Assembly: GCF_041381155.1 (NCBI RefSeq)
Contig: NC_091134.1
Location: 15,192,008 to 15,256,007, forward strand
DNA from: Argopecten irradians
Lineage: Eukaryota; Mollusca; Bivalvia; Pectinida; Pectinidae
DNA: 64,000 nucleotides
Direction: 5' to 3'
Under the pieces are notes generated by a model. The model did not search any database. It worked only from the letters and a program-made list of their open reading frames with translations, and was not told the origin of the DNA. Shown here piece after piece: positions 35,001 to 42,450 of this stretch; within the stretch, counting starts at the first letter, position 1; each line of letters opens with the position of its first letter. Made by a program: the position numbers and the translations under genes.

Positions 35001-36147
35001 CAGGTTAAGAGTTTGGCATAGACAGGTGAGTGGTCAGGGGTCACAAAAAGTCAGGTTAAGAGTCGGGCATAGACAGGTCAAAGTGGTTGTGCAACAGGAG
35101 ACACAGCATGAAAAATTTGTGGCTAGGTTTTTTGCATTGCCAGGTCAGAGGTCAAAACATAGAAAGTATATGAAGAGAGTTATGCCATGGACTGAGCAGA
35201 TCAGGGGTCAGGCACAGAAAGTTCAGTTGGTAAATAACAGGTTAGTGAACATTGCCAAGGTAAAACAAGGCCTAGGTCAAAGTTTATGTAGCAGCTTCCT
35301 TTATAAATTGTGTTAAGGTGACTAATGTTGCTACATTTACAGGCTAAACAGGAGAAGGCGCGTCAGAGGACGGAGGAGAAAGTGGCCCAGGAGAGACAGA
35401 CAAGGGAACAGCTGGTAAGTATACCAGGCTCCAAGGTCATGAAACAATCTTACACTGATAAGTATGGTAATTTTACAAAGTGTCATTTTTGACAAAAATG
35501 GAGATAGATTTAGACTTCTGACTGGAATTTCATCGGTGTCAGCGGGTATCTTCAAGAGAACCTAAGGATATTTTAGATTTCTAAAAAGCTTTCATTTTCA
35601 GAGATATATTTAATGATATTTGACTTCAAATACTTTTATATATCAATTTCACATTTGTATATTCAAACTAATTAAAATTACGATGTTCTAATTTATGCTC
35701 CAATACAAGATCTAACATCTCCCTGCTTGGGGTCACCTCAGCATGACCCCTATTGTTAGCCAATTAGCGTGTCGCCTATAAAATCTTTGGTGTGGTTGAT
35801 CCTATCGGAAGTATAAATGGTTACTAACTATACACAGTATGTCCTGAGATGTTCTATTTTAGGCCACAGGTCATACTGAGGTGATCTTGAATAGGGTATT
35901 GTTAGATCTTGTATTGGAGCCTATTGTAGAGTATTGCAGTGTAGTAGAACTACAAGTCTAATTTTTATTAGATTGTTGTACACTTTTTGTATATTGTGTA
36001 TTAAGGCTATGAATATTTCTACAGGCAAACCACCAGATGGTGCTGGAGGACATAGCATTGCGAATACAGCAGGAAAAAGATGGCCTCTCCAGTACCATTA
36101 AGAGGATGGACAAGAAAACCAAACAGAGGGATAAGCGAAAAAAGTAG
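13120..36147 (+). CDS. Large MUS81/ERCC4-like nuclease fused to ubiquitin-like, UIM, SIM, MIU and zinc-finger modules (27 exons, ~2,510 aa)
   Basis: Exons: 13120-13254, 13394-13470, 13858-14061, 14710-14930, 15490-15695, 16188-16341, 16861-16904, 17480-17520, 18115-18215, 18548-18632, 19565-19684, 19955-20156, 20625-20717, 21030-21122, 21411-21531, 21788-21935, 22641-22755, 23071-23134, 24620-24703, 24878-25088, 25517-25587, 26045-29996, 30110-30354, 30655-30799, 34387-34802, 35343-35414, 36025-36147. All junctions are GT-AG and phases agree except 23134/24620, which is off by one. The start is the first in-frame ATG, just before the ubiquitin-like fold and after an ETS-like site; TAG ends at 36147. 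Domain order: ubiquitin-like, RGG, B-box-like zinc finger, MUS81 winged helix, ERCC4 nuclease, three UIMs, two SIM-like motifs, acidic SQ repeats, SP-rich linker, five MIU-like motifs, CCHC knuckle, basic coiled tail. Likely nuclear, acting on branched DNA; function is inferred. Two adjacent genes split near 23148 remain possible. Confidence 0.78.
15490..15695 (+). CDS. Exon 5 of the nuclease-like gene: RGG/RG-rich segment
   Basis: Residues about 213-281 contain two glycine-arginine blocks (PGGGRGRGRGG and GGGGGRGRGRGRGR) separated by an asparagine/glutamine-rich spacer. RGG boxes bind nucleic acid and are targets of arginine methylation. The G-rich DNA also leaves other frames open, which are shadows. 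Confidence 0.8.
15747..16081 (-). mobile_element. MITE family A, inverted copy inside intron 5
   Basis: Read on the minus strand, 16081 downward begins AAAGATGCTCCACCGCTGACA and continues with internal blocks shared with 7280-7635 (caaaaacaggagcaga, the FATTCC-like 'aaaattccatgacacta' block, and ttaattagacacatat). The far end is eroded, lacking about 30 bp of the terminal repeat. Confidence 0.8.
16188..16341 (+). CDS. Exon 6 of the nuclease-like gene: B-box-like zinc finger
   Basis: Residues about 282-333 carry CEDC, CGEC, CQGC and two later histidines in LH and RRRH. The spacing C-x2-C, Y-C-x2-C, LC-x2-C, H, H follows the B-box zinc-finger pattern. In other proteins B-boxes mediate protein interaction. 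Presence next to a nuclease domain is unusual. Confidence 0.68.
16634..16803. mobile_element. Foldback MITE of about 170 bp in intron 6
   Basis: The left arm 'gtagaaatgtcactaggtgt' is mirrored at the right by 'acgcctagtaacatttctac'; the arms extend about 38 bp at roughly 80% identity. No clear target duplication. Confidence 0.7.
16861..19684 (+). CDS. Exons 7-11 of the nuclease-like gene: MUS81-type winged helix
   Basis: Exons 16861-16904, 17480-17520, 18115-18215, 18548-18632 and 19565-19684. The encoded residues (about 333-463) include FSILVALYSGF, MTEDEVKDRAQPLTD, MENTLMQKGFVQRE and RYALTHKGQYLAEQL. This is the helix-turn-helix order of the winged helix that precedes the ERCC4 domain in MUS81 (compare its AQPL-D and Y-LT-G motifs), which contacts DNA. 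All intron phases agree. The intron between exons 10 and 11 contains a dispersed repeat at 18935-19330. Confidence 0.8.
18935..19325. repeat. Dispersed repeat family C, copy 1, with internal inverted repeat
   Basis: Shares long stretches with 37637-37968: 'tagggaaaagataactac', 'cacgcgctagacaa', 'agaaaaagaatc' and 'ttgaccagcca'. Within the copy, 'acataggtctgtca ... ggatatcttaaccc' is the inverse of 'gggttgagatattcctgtcc ... tgacagacccatgt'. Non-autonomous element, class unknown. Confidence 0.8.
19955..21531 (+). CDS. Exons 12-15 of the nuclease-like gene: ERCC4 (XPF/MUS81) nuclease domain
   Basis: Exons 19955-20156, 20625-20717, 21030-21122 and 21411-21531, residues about 463-632. Visible motifs: ICLIIDEQERD (first acidic strand; Asp476, Glu479), GDYIWI (Gly504-Asp505) and YIVERKTWEDLQDSI with ERKxxxD complete (Glu537, Arg538, Lys539, Asp543). 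These are followed by RFDKQ, GLKNLFYLMEG and NGFYVNYTASWFKSALWL, which track the rest of the MUS81 ERCC4 domain. Such domains cut branched DNA using metal ions, usually as a heterodimer. The Arg of the XPF-type DxRE motif is Gln here (D-E-Q-E); MUS81 itself also varies there, so activity remains plausible. Confidence 0.85.
20686..20890 (+). repeat. Triplicated 68-bp segment carrying the exon 13 splice donor
   Basis: The exon 13 tail plus donor (gataaacaagtcaacaatat, gatg|gttagt) is followed by two further copies with donors at 20785/20786 and 20853/20854. Spacing is 68 bp each time. Using either later donor would add an in-frame stop. Confidence 0.85.
21788..23134 (+). CDS. Exons 16-18 of the nuclease-like gene: unassigned region after the nuclease domain
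   Basis: Exons 21788-21935, 22641-22755 and 23071-23134, residues about 633-741. The sequence is charged and partly conserved-looking (PYLEYRRRTSRHAVGTVV, RETSYKGEVIQELKYDMN, RRQTTLNKCLEDVFGDQD). I do not see the tandem helix-hairpin-helix that ends MUS81. If the exon 18 donor is ignored the frame reaches TAA at 23146-23148. Confidence 0.65.
23167..24146 (+). mobile_element. Pearl-like tandem-core element, copy 1 (in intron 18)
   Basis: The left end is the hairpin AGCCCACAATCATCAGATGGTGGGCT. A short CCGT microsatellite follows, then about five diverged copies of a ~155-bp core (cagaaagtactgaa ... catcttggattttgatagtt), and a right end 'ccctctgggatctcttgta'. Homologous elements lie at 31228-33228 (+) and 44088-45697 (-). 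Confidence 0.88.
24202..24363. mobile_element. Foldback element of about 160 bp
   Basis: 'gtcgattagtcccaccatac' at the left mirrors 'ggtgggactaatcgac' at the right, and an outer pair ggttttgagatccc / ggatctcaaaac extends it. Related partial sequences occur near 15314-15400 and 46080-46190. Confidence 0.7.
24620..25088 (+). CDS. Exons 19-20 of the nuclease-like gene
   Basis: Exons 24620-24703 and 24878-25088. Exon 19 is open only in the frame starting ATG GGT GTA, which does not match the phase left by the 23134 donor. Exon 20 contains a basic glycine-lysine block (HRGKGKGKGQRGKGKAL) suited to nucleic-acid contact. No family recognised. Confidence 0.65.
25517..29996 (+). CDS. Exons 21-22 of the nuclease-like gene: ubiquitin/SUMO-reader region with a 3,952-bp exon
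   Basis: UIM1 spans the exon 21/22 junction (TEEFMVQQAIARSMQD). UIM2 is EDEQLRLAIENSLEEA at 26375-26422. UIM3-like is DEELQKVLLLSKQEYEE near 26840-26890, with Val for the central Ala. SIM-like VILIDSQ occurs at 26942-26962 and 27056-27076. Six 11-residue acidic PFDDSQTLADA repeats lie at 27615-27808, an SP-rich disordered stretch at about 28500-29000, and five MIU-like motifs at 29486-29985 (VARKLQE, IAQQLQQE, YAEELQRLE, LARHLQEEE, LARQLSE). The donor at 29996/29997 leaves one nucleotide, matching the next exon. Confidence 0.82.
27615..27808 (+). repeat. 33-bp coding minisatellite (6 copies of PFDDSQTLADA)
   Basis: 33-bp unit, in frame, inside the large exon. Copies 2, 4 and 5 are identical at protein level; copies 1, 3 and 6 differ by one to four residues. 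Five of six copies carry an SQ dipeptide in an acidic context. Confidence 0.9.
30110..30799 (+). CDS. Exons 23-24 of the nuclease-like gene
   Basis: Exons 30110-30354 and 30655-30799. The protein is serine/threonine/glycine-rich with several S-P sites (SDSSPSLSSPKQ, TDSPYGGSP), then a helical basic segment (FERVWHRKLFAMEKRARH). Phases agree (2-nt completion, then 0, leaving T). No domain recognised. Confidence 0.72.
30838..34045. mobile_element. 3.2-kb composite insertion in intron 24, flanked by 15-bp direct repeats
   Basis: AAGCTCAATACAATG at 30823-30837 and AAGCTCATTACAATG at 34046-34060 flank the segment. Its ends are short inverted repeats (gataatccggac at the left, gtccggattat at the right), and more 'tccgga' motifs lie just inside both ends. 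The pearl-like element 31228-33228 is nested within it. The rest (31020-31220, 33235-33960) is unrecognised. Confidence 0.6.
31228..33228 (+). mobile_element. Pearl-like tandem-core element, copy 2, about 11 core units
   Basis: The left hairpin AGCCCACCATCATCAGATGG continues to GTGGGCT. A CCGT/CCTT microsatellite covers 31262-31378. The 155-bp core recurs at 31541, 31696, 31851, 32006 and onward. Each core holds the inverted repeat CAAGATGGCCG / CGGCCATCTTG. The right end carries AGATCCCTCTGGGATCT followed by CTTGTT. Confidence 0.92.
34387..34802 (+). CDS. Exon 25 of the nuclease-like gene: serine-rich segment and TAF1-type CCHC zinc knuckle
   Basis: The first two thirds is serine-rich with SQMS/STQSSSS repeats. 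The end encodes CGNCGEKGHNRNSKTC (34716-34763), a C-x2-C-x4-H-x6-C knuckle with the long last spacer seen in the TAF1-type (zf-CCHC_6) knuckle, followed by aromatic residues as in that family. Such knuckles contact nucleic acid or proteins. Confidence 0.8.
34785..35080 (+). repeat. Degenerate 60-75-bp repeats copying the exon 25 splice donor
   Basis: The exon 25 end 'cagcatagacag|gtgaggg' is followed by related copies at about 34954-34970 (gcattgacaggtgagggg) and 35017-35034 (gcatagacaggtgagtgg), with intervening 'ggtcagg...gtcacaa' blocks. Confidence 0.7.
35343..36147 (+). CDS. Exons 26-27 of the nuclease-like gene: charged coiled tail and stop
   Basis: Exons 35343-35414 and 36025-36147. 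The segment is a charged, probably coiled-coil helix (AKQEKARQRTEEKVAQERQT) ending in a basic tail (KKTKQRDKRKK) that could serve as a nuclear localisation signal. The stop is TAG at 36145-36147. Confidence 0.78.
35697..35921. mobile_element. MITE-like element with ~50-bp inverted ends in intron 26
   Basis: The left end 'gctccaatacaagatctaac' is the exact inverse of the right end 'gttagatcttgtattggagc'. Inner arms (ggtcacctcagcatgacc / ggtcatactgaggtgatc) also pair. No open frame. Confidence 0.8.
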
Positions 36148-36296
36148 ATCAGCAACATCATATAATGTCGGATATGAAAATATGACAAGATAACTAAATC
36201 AAGAATTACTCTGCTGTGGATTATTTTTTCTTGTTGTGTGTAAACACTTCTCTATTTATGTTTAGATTGAACCACTGCAAATGCACTGTAATTCCA

Positions 36297-36302
36297 AATA
36301 AA
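36297..36302 (+). terminator. Poly(A) signal AATAAA
   Basis: Located 150 bp after the stop codon of the large gene. It is the first canonical hexamer downstream. Confidence 0.55.
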
Positions 36303-37004
36303 ATATGATTTAGAGATGATATAGACAATTAACAAAAGCTAGTGTTTTACATGGAATAATTGAAAAAGTAAATAAAATTATTCAGATTGTACATGGTCAA
36401 GATTTAGGTCCTATTTTGGTAAATGTACATTATAAATAATATTCATTTACAAATTATTGCTTCTAGTATGGTGTATATATCTTCCAATTGTTTTTAGTAA
36501 ATGTTTTATATCATAAAGAATACCTTTACCCAATTTTTTTTACCTCACTAAAAGCTTTTGAGTGAAATTGAAGAAATCTGATCTTCAAGTAAGATTATGA
36601 TCTATATCAATAATTCTATATTGTTTTACAAGACTTTCTTTTTGTTTTAATCCACACTTTCTTATATAATTGGGAAAAAAACCAAGCATTTTATAGTTTA
36701 GATTACAATTTCAATATAAAGTTATCATTTGCATGTCCATGTGAAGGGAATCACATGTTTCTGCAACTGTATGTTACAACTAGGGCTTCATACACACATA
36801 CAGCTGTTCATCTATTTTTCACTTAATGTTCACTCGTTAAAGTTTATATGCAATATTGAAGTTAATCATCTAATGCTTAAATAAAATTAAGAAAATACAG
36901 TATATTTGAATTTTTTTTTTTTTTTTTTGACAGAAGGATAACAAAATTCTTGCTAAATGGTATATTTTGTGTGGACTTACAATGATCAAGAACATAATGA
37001 CAGG
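36303..37004. other. Convergent intergenic DNA, no features recognised
   Basis: AT-rich DNA with a T-rich run near 36911-36929. No open frame resembles a gene. Confidence 0.5.
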
Positions 37005-37245
37005 TACCGTATTTGACCCAATAAATGCCCTGTGTTTTTGAAAAATTGAAAAAATAAGGGGGTATAAGATAGAACCAACTTTGGACTTCTCTTTCATAAA
37101 ATTTAATAAAGCTATTAATCGATTTGCAAGAATAACCAAGAAAGAAACCTGCACTGTTTTTATATATTCACTCTGCATTTAGATTGAGGTAAGTGAATTT
37201 GAGACCTCAAATAAAGGGGAGGGCCGCTTATTGGATCGAATATGT
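37005..37245. mobile_element. MITE family D ('ACCGTATTCGACCCAATAAG' ends), copy 1
   Basis: Begins TACCGTATTTGACCCAATAA and ends near CGCTTATTGGATCGAATATG, an inverted pair. A complete shorter copy is at 51555-51738 and a left end at 47031. The flanking TA suggests Tc1/mariner-type insertion, but no transposase is present. Confidence 0.75.
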
Positions 37246-37636
37246 TATCTCTTTCCAGAGTTTGTTTCACAGGTTTTGATACTAAGGGGTATAACTTCTT
37301 GATTTTGAAAATCCATAACTCTAGGTTTAACTATTCTTGATATCCTCAGTTACTGAAACTTTGCATAGTTATCTTTATGCATTGACTTTTGTGAGACATT
37401 TCTATGATTGCAAAGATTTGATGCATAAAATATTCAGAAATGGTTGAATCCATATGAGGTCTCTGAAGGTCAGTGTGAAAATTTTGACCTACATGAATAA
37501 CAGGCTATACAATAGTTACAAGTAGCAAAGTACAACAGAGGAAACAACAGTAACCCCAGAACAGATATGGCCATGCATGGTGTTACTTTTCTCGTGATAC
37601 ATTCAAGAATGGTCTTTCTCCTATACATGACAGCAT

Positions 37637-37968
37637 TATCCTGGGGTTGTTAGGGAAAAGATAACTCTGTCTTTTACCGGGGTAGGGAAAAGACAGCTCT
37701 CACGCGCTAGACAATGACGTCATCAGTACATGCGTCGACCATTTTTATGCACATCGACGTTATATCAACTGAATTTTCACCATTTTTCGTTAAAGTATGA
37801 GAGAAAAAGAATCTGACATGGGCCTGTCAGGTGGACAGGGATATCTCAACTCTCATGAAAGATTTTGACCATAAACCTTCGGCAAGCCTGGGGTTGACCA
37901 GCCACAATCTGTCACTCGGGTTGAGATATCCCTATCCACCGAACAGACCCATATAAGATTCTATTAAT
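37637..37968. repeat. Dispersed repeat family C, copy 2, abutting the stop of the TRIM-like gene
   Basis: Homologous to 18935-19325, including 'cctgtcaggtggacaggg' and its internal inverse near the right end. The repeat ends essentially at the TAG (minus, 37969-37971) of the next gene, so it supplies that gene's 3' untranslated region. Confidence 0.8.
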
Positions 37969-40443
37969 CTACTCTGTATACTTGATGAGCTTGACTTCCA
38001 CATTGCTGTATTGCTTGAAGGCAGCCCAGAGTGTGTTGTCCGCCTGGACTCCTAGAGCCTGTGTTGCCCAGGTATCCTGATGTAATGTCTTAATGTATTT
38101 TCCACTTCTGCTAATTAATACTATAGATCTATTGTTACTGTCGGCAACTACCAAGTTTCCTACACTGTCGTAGCATAGCGCCACAGCATTGAAAGGTAAA
38201 GTAGAAATGGCAGCCATTTTGTCACTCGAGTCCTTGTGCCCGGAATAACAAGATATGAGATGAAGTGCCGAGTCCATTATGAAGACATGCTGTTCCTTTT
38301 GCTGGTTTGTTCCTATAACTGCGACGTTCTGACTGACTCGACATTGAACCATCTGTTGAAGGGCGGTAACTGGAGGTGTGCAGTAAGGGAGATAACTCTG
38401 TTTTGTGATAGTGTGAAGGACCTGTCCCCAGTAGGTATAAACTACTATAGTACTGGCCATACCCACCAGAACAGTGTTACTGTTAGTAATACACAGACTC
38501 CAGGGCGTGTCCTCAACACAAAATCTCAAAACAACCCTCCTCTTCATCTCCTTTACATTTCTCTCAGATGTCTCCTGGCCATTTGAACATGGTGAACTGG
38601 TTTGCATTTGTTTGTTATAGATGAGATATCCCCGTGTTTCCATCATTTCTTTGTGTGGAGGAGCGCCAACGCTGTTGTTGAATATACAAACAACACTGTT
38701 ATTAGTATCTGGTGGTATAATATTGATACTTGGTAATACCAGGCTTTTCTTACTGGAGCAGACATTCAAACTCTCATCACTGTGTGAGTTTAATTGACCA
38801 TCTTTTCCTATTCCTGCTAATCTTGCTTCAACCTCATTGAGAGACCGAGAGATAGCTTTCCTACGTTTTGTATTTTTCAGCTCATTCGCACTAAGTTTCG
38901 GTTGGGTTGCCGCCTGATTGCTGAGGCTGCTGTCAAAACTGCTCTTTCTCAGATATTTGCTTGCTCCTTCAGGGTTGTTTGTAAAATCAACACTCCTCTG
39001 ACGTTGTAGGGTTTTTAAATTCTTTTCCCTCCCAGTCAGGTCGGCACTTTTGCGACGCAGCATCAACTTTGGTTGAGGTGAAATTAACTTTGTGTTTTTT
39101 TCAGAGTTGAGTACAGGAGGTGGTTTAGGATTGTGTGGGACAATTTCTCTGATGCTGCGATCGAGACAGCTCAGCCAGAGATGGCCGGTGTCCGGAGCCA
39201 CACTGACCGCTGTAATACTGGACTGACAATCCACTTCCTCCTCTGGATCACCCATTAGATCCACAAGACGAACATAGATGTCGTTGTACTTGGATACCCA
39301 TGCCAGGTCATCGCTGGTTGGGTAGAGGAAATCTACTGACCCACTATTCACCTCGAACCTCAGCAGCTGTTCAGGGGCAACCAGAGTATAGCCACATTTG
39401 TTTAAGAGACCTTGACCTTCAACATGACCTTGATGTTGACCTTCCAGTGTGCCATTGCCATTTGAAGGCTGCTTTGCATTATCAGAACATGTGATGCCTC
39501 TTGTGATACTTTCTGTAGTAGAATGACGACGTGTATGTGATAATTTCTTTATGGCAGGTTTCAACTCAGATTTCTTTGTGGATTTAACCAAATGTTCAGT
39601 TATTGAATTACGACGTACAAATTTTGGATTCTGTTCAACTTTTAAACTTGCAGCTTTCTGCTCTGATTTTTTGGTTGGTGATGTCTCCCTTATTCGTCCT
39701 GTTGAATTTCTCCGAACAAGTTTAGGAATTGGTTCTGGTTTAAGAAATGAAGCTGATGAAACCAGCTTTTTTCTTGTGTCTGTTACATGTTTTTCTTGTA
39801 AAATCTCATTCTCTATCAAAACTGATCCAAACACATGTGACAAACACTCTACTGAAAATTCTCTTTTCTTGAATTTGGCCTTTTTCATCTGCGGAAATGC
39901 TGTTTCGGAGTAATGCCTTGTCTTGATGTCAAAGATCTGGACGTGATTTCCGCCATGTAGTGTATCGCGATGGTTACTCAGAATGGTCTTGATGTCTGAA
40001 CTCTCATTCAGAAGATCACACCTATGTTTAAGTAATATCTCAGTGTTTTCCTTCTCAAGTTCTAGAAAGTTCTGAACGTTTTTTTCAACGTAATTATCAA
40101 TATATTCCTTCCAACGATCAGCATGACTTTTGATATCTAGGATTAAATCTTGGAAAGTTGTCTTATTTTCCAATAGTTTATTGTCTAGTAAAGCAATATC
40201 TTTTTGAATAGATGGAAGTTTATCTGTTTCAGTTGCATCAATGAACCGGAGAACCTGTTCCTTCTTCCATGGAATGGTGTTAGCGAGATTATCCAGTCTG
40301 TGAGTGCGATGTCTGGTAGTCACACACTCAGAACATACAAGTGTTCCTTGGGGGCAGTCTTCACAGACATAGATCACGTCTTTATCAGTATGATAGGGGC
40401 AGGAACTGTCCCCAGGAGGACGAACCTTCAGTGGAAATGCCAT
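37969..40443 (-). CDS. TRIM-like protein: B-box zinc finger, coiled coil, phospho-site-rich linker, NHL-like C-terminus
   Basis: Single open exon of 824 residues. I use the ATG at 40443 (MAFPLKVRPPGDSSCPYH); the open frame extends 13 codons further but only to a GTG. Residues ~14-55 form a B-box2 (CPYH, CEDC, CSEC, H..H). Residues ~60-190 are a coiled coil. The linker contains five RRxS motifs (RRNS twice, RRHS, RRKS, plus RQRS). The C-terminal ~300 residues have beta-propeller-like strands (VALCYDSVGNLVVADSNNRS) resembling NHL repeats. There is no RING finger, as in many expanded bivalve TRIM-like proteins, so ubiquitin-ligase activity should not be assumed. Convergent with the nuclease-like gene. 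Confidence 0.85.
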   Translation of the reverse strand: MAFPLKVRPPGDSSCPYHTDKDVIYVCEDCPQGTLVCSECVTTRHRTHRLDNLANTIPWKKEQVLRFIDATETDKLPSIQKDIALLDNKLLENKTTFQDLILDIKSHADRWKEYIDNYVEKNVQNFLELEKENTEILLKHRCDLLNESSDIKTILSNHRDTLHGGNHVQIFDIKTRHYSETAFPQMKKAKFKKREFSVECLSHVFGSVLIENEILQEKHVTDTRKKLVSSASFLKPEPIPKLVRRNSTGRIRETSPTKKSEQKAASLKVEQNPKFVRRNSITEHLVKSTKKSELKPAIKKLSHTRRHSTTESITRGITCSDNAKQPSNGNGTLEGQHQGHVEGQGLLNKCGYTLVAPEQLLRFEVNSGSVDFLYPTSDDLAWVSKYNDIYVRLVDLMGDPEEEVDCQSSITAVSVAPDTGHLWLSCLDRSIREIVPHNPKPPPVLNSEKNTKLISPQPKLMLRRKSADLTGREKNLKTLQRQRSVDFTNNPEGASKYLRKSSFDSSLSNQAATQPKLSANELKNTKRRKAISRSLNEVEARLAGIGKDGQLNSHSDESLNVCSSKKSLVLPSINIIPPDTNNSVVCIFNNSVGAPPHKEMMETRGYLIYNKQMQTSSPCSNGQETSERNVKEMKRRVVLRFCVEDTPWSLCITNSNTVLVGMASTIVVYTYWGQVLHTITKQSYLPYCTPPVTALQQMVQCRVSQNVAVIGTNQQKEQHVFIMDSALHLISCYSGHKDSSDKMAAISTLPFNAVALCYDSVGNLVVADSNNRSIVLISRSGKYIKTLHQDTWATQALGVQADNTLWAAFKQYSNVEVKLIKYTE

Positions 40444-41281
40444 AGTAATAGGTTTTCTTAGGGAGGGAATTACACCAGGCACACAGAACTCCTAGCTATA
40501 TTTAAATCACAAGCCTGAGCTTCAAAATTATGCATTCACATACATATACTGTACCTGGGAATGTTCAGCTGGGAAAATGGATAAAACTGCATGATAACCA
40601 TAATATGTCTATATTCATTTTCCTCACCAGACTTTGTTTTATCCGATTAACAATTCTTTGAGTCTGTGAATTTCCACAGCACATTAGTTCCAAGTTTCCA
40701 CAAACTTCCATAGTTACATTCATATCACACTATCTTCCTTTTAGAACTTCTCCTAAATCTCTATATCCCAGTTGTCTCTCCAGATTACAACTTGATCTTC
40801 ATGACTTGCTTTTTATGAATCCATCCCTTATGCCCATGGCTTGATAAGCTTGCTTCATTATACGACTTTCATTGTGCCCAGCGTACTACTGTCCGATTTA
40901 TCTGGTGTAATTTTGTTACTGTATTCAGCGATATATTGATGCATTATTAATTGTCTGTATAATCATTAATTACCTGTATTACGAGCGGACAGGTGTGTCA
41001 GAATCGAACATCTACAGAGAAGGTGTGGTATCAATAACTTATTGGTTATTTATAGCTTAAAGTATATTTCGCACAACTTACAGGTAGGTGACAATGAAGA
41101 TCTGTTGGAAAGCATATTAAAGTAAGCTAGCTAGCCGACATAGGACTTTAGCCAGAGTAGAGTCATATACATGTAGGTGGGATTCCAGTATCTTAAAGCC
41201 TATTGTGATAATATATACTGAAATGTATAGCAGTACTACAACATCTAAACCAGGTGACCAACTATTCTGTCTTTGTATATT
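40444..41281. other. Upstream region of the TRIM-like gene
   Basis: No second coding exon seen. A 5' untranslated exon could lie here but I cannot place it. Confidence 0.45.
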
Positions 41282-41416
41282 ACAGAGTTACTTCCCTTGC
41301 GGGTAGGTATCCATTGTGACGTCATTAGGTCATGGAGCCAAATTCACGTCATTTTCTTTTATAAGTGTGATGTTACGCTCGCAATCACATGACGTCACAA
41401 TCAATACTTACCAACA
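41282..41416. mobile_element. Foldback MITE family E, copy 1 (right end truncated)
   Basis: Starts ACAGAGTTACTTCCCTTGCG; 'gtatccattgtgacgtcat' at the left mirrors 'atgacgtcacaatcaatac' at the right. A fuller copy lies at 62000-62154. Confidence 0.7.
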
Positions 41417-41617
41417 AATACTTTTGTTTGTTTGAGTTTTACGGCCCATTGACAACTAAGGTCATTTAGGGCCATACTAAAGTCCGGCATTAATATCAGG
41501 ATATAAGCAATGATTGCATCTAATAGATTAACCAAATACTGAATAGTCATGTATTGAGACAAGTCGAGAATTAAATGTAGTCATATAAGTGGTTATCAAA
41601 TGATTACTTTAAATTTT

Positions 41618-41822
41618 GGTTTTATTAGTTTAACGTCCTATCAACAGCCAGGGTCATGTAAGGACGTGCCAGGTTTGTTGGTGGAGGAAAGCCGGAGTAC
41701 CTGGAGAAAAACCACCGACCAGTTCCTGGCAACTGCTCCATATGGGTTTCGAACCGGCATCCCAAAGGTGGAGAGCTTATGGTAAATGTAGGAATATCTT
41801 AACAACTCAGTCACCACGGCCC
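41618..41822 (-). mobile_element. tRNA-derived SINE, copy 1
   Basis: On the minus strand it begins with a tRNA-like head (ggccgtggtgactgagttgttaag; box B GGTTCGAAACC at 41745-41755), followed by a body with 'ggtggtttttctccaggtac' and a tail ending 'gataggacgttaaactaa'. A related copy is at 50045-50240. Confidence 0.75.
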
Positions 41823-42450
41823 ATCAAATAACTACATAGTTAAAGAAAAAATAATTACAAATTTAGCATCCAAACAAACACTTGAACGTTGGACCTCAGA
41901 AATAAAGATAGAGTAAGTATTTTAGCTACTATAGCTACAACTTGCTTTCATGTGTGATTAAATTTTGTGTATTTTGCAGGCTATAAGAAATTGGGCAAAA
42001 TGTTTCAAATATAGGTGGTAAAGTAAAACCCTAGAAGTTTAGATCACAACATTAGTAGCCCGGAATAGAACGGAAACTATTAATAATATGGTAATTTTGA
42101 ATATAGTTGTCCATGGTAACAAAAAAAGTGTCGAAAATGAAAGAGTTCCCATTAGCAAAAAGGCACAACTAGAGCTCTAGCCCTTAAGCATGTACAGAAA
42201 GTTTCATGCTAGCCAAGTTGAACGGTTTAGGAGTTATAGGCCCGGAAACGATACTCGTGACGGACGGACGGACGGACGCACGGACGGACGGACGGACAGG
42301 ACGCCCAAATCAATATCCCCGCAAACGCGTTTCGCGGGAAAAAGATAATAAAAGCTTATGGTAAATGTAGGGAAAATCTTAACATCTCAGTCCACCACAG
42401 CCCATCAAATAACTACATAGTTAAAGAAAAAAATTACAAATTTTAGATCA
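41775..42450. repeat. Direct duplication (~95 bp) flanking an ACGG-microsatellite element
   Basis: 'gagcttatggtaaatgtagg' through 'ctacatagttaaagaaaaa' occurs at 41773-41850 and again at 42352-42430. Between them lies a separate repeat (about 42060-42345) with (ACGG)n at 42261-42297 and a terminal hairpin 'cgcaaacgcgtttcgcg'. Confidence 0.75.

Noticed and set aside
34981..35316. 111-residue ORF after exon 25
   Set aside because: Translation of the degenerate donor-derived repeat; incompatible with the exon 25/26 splice.
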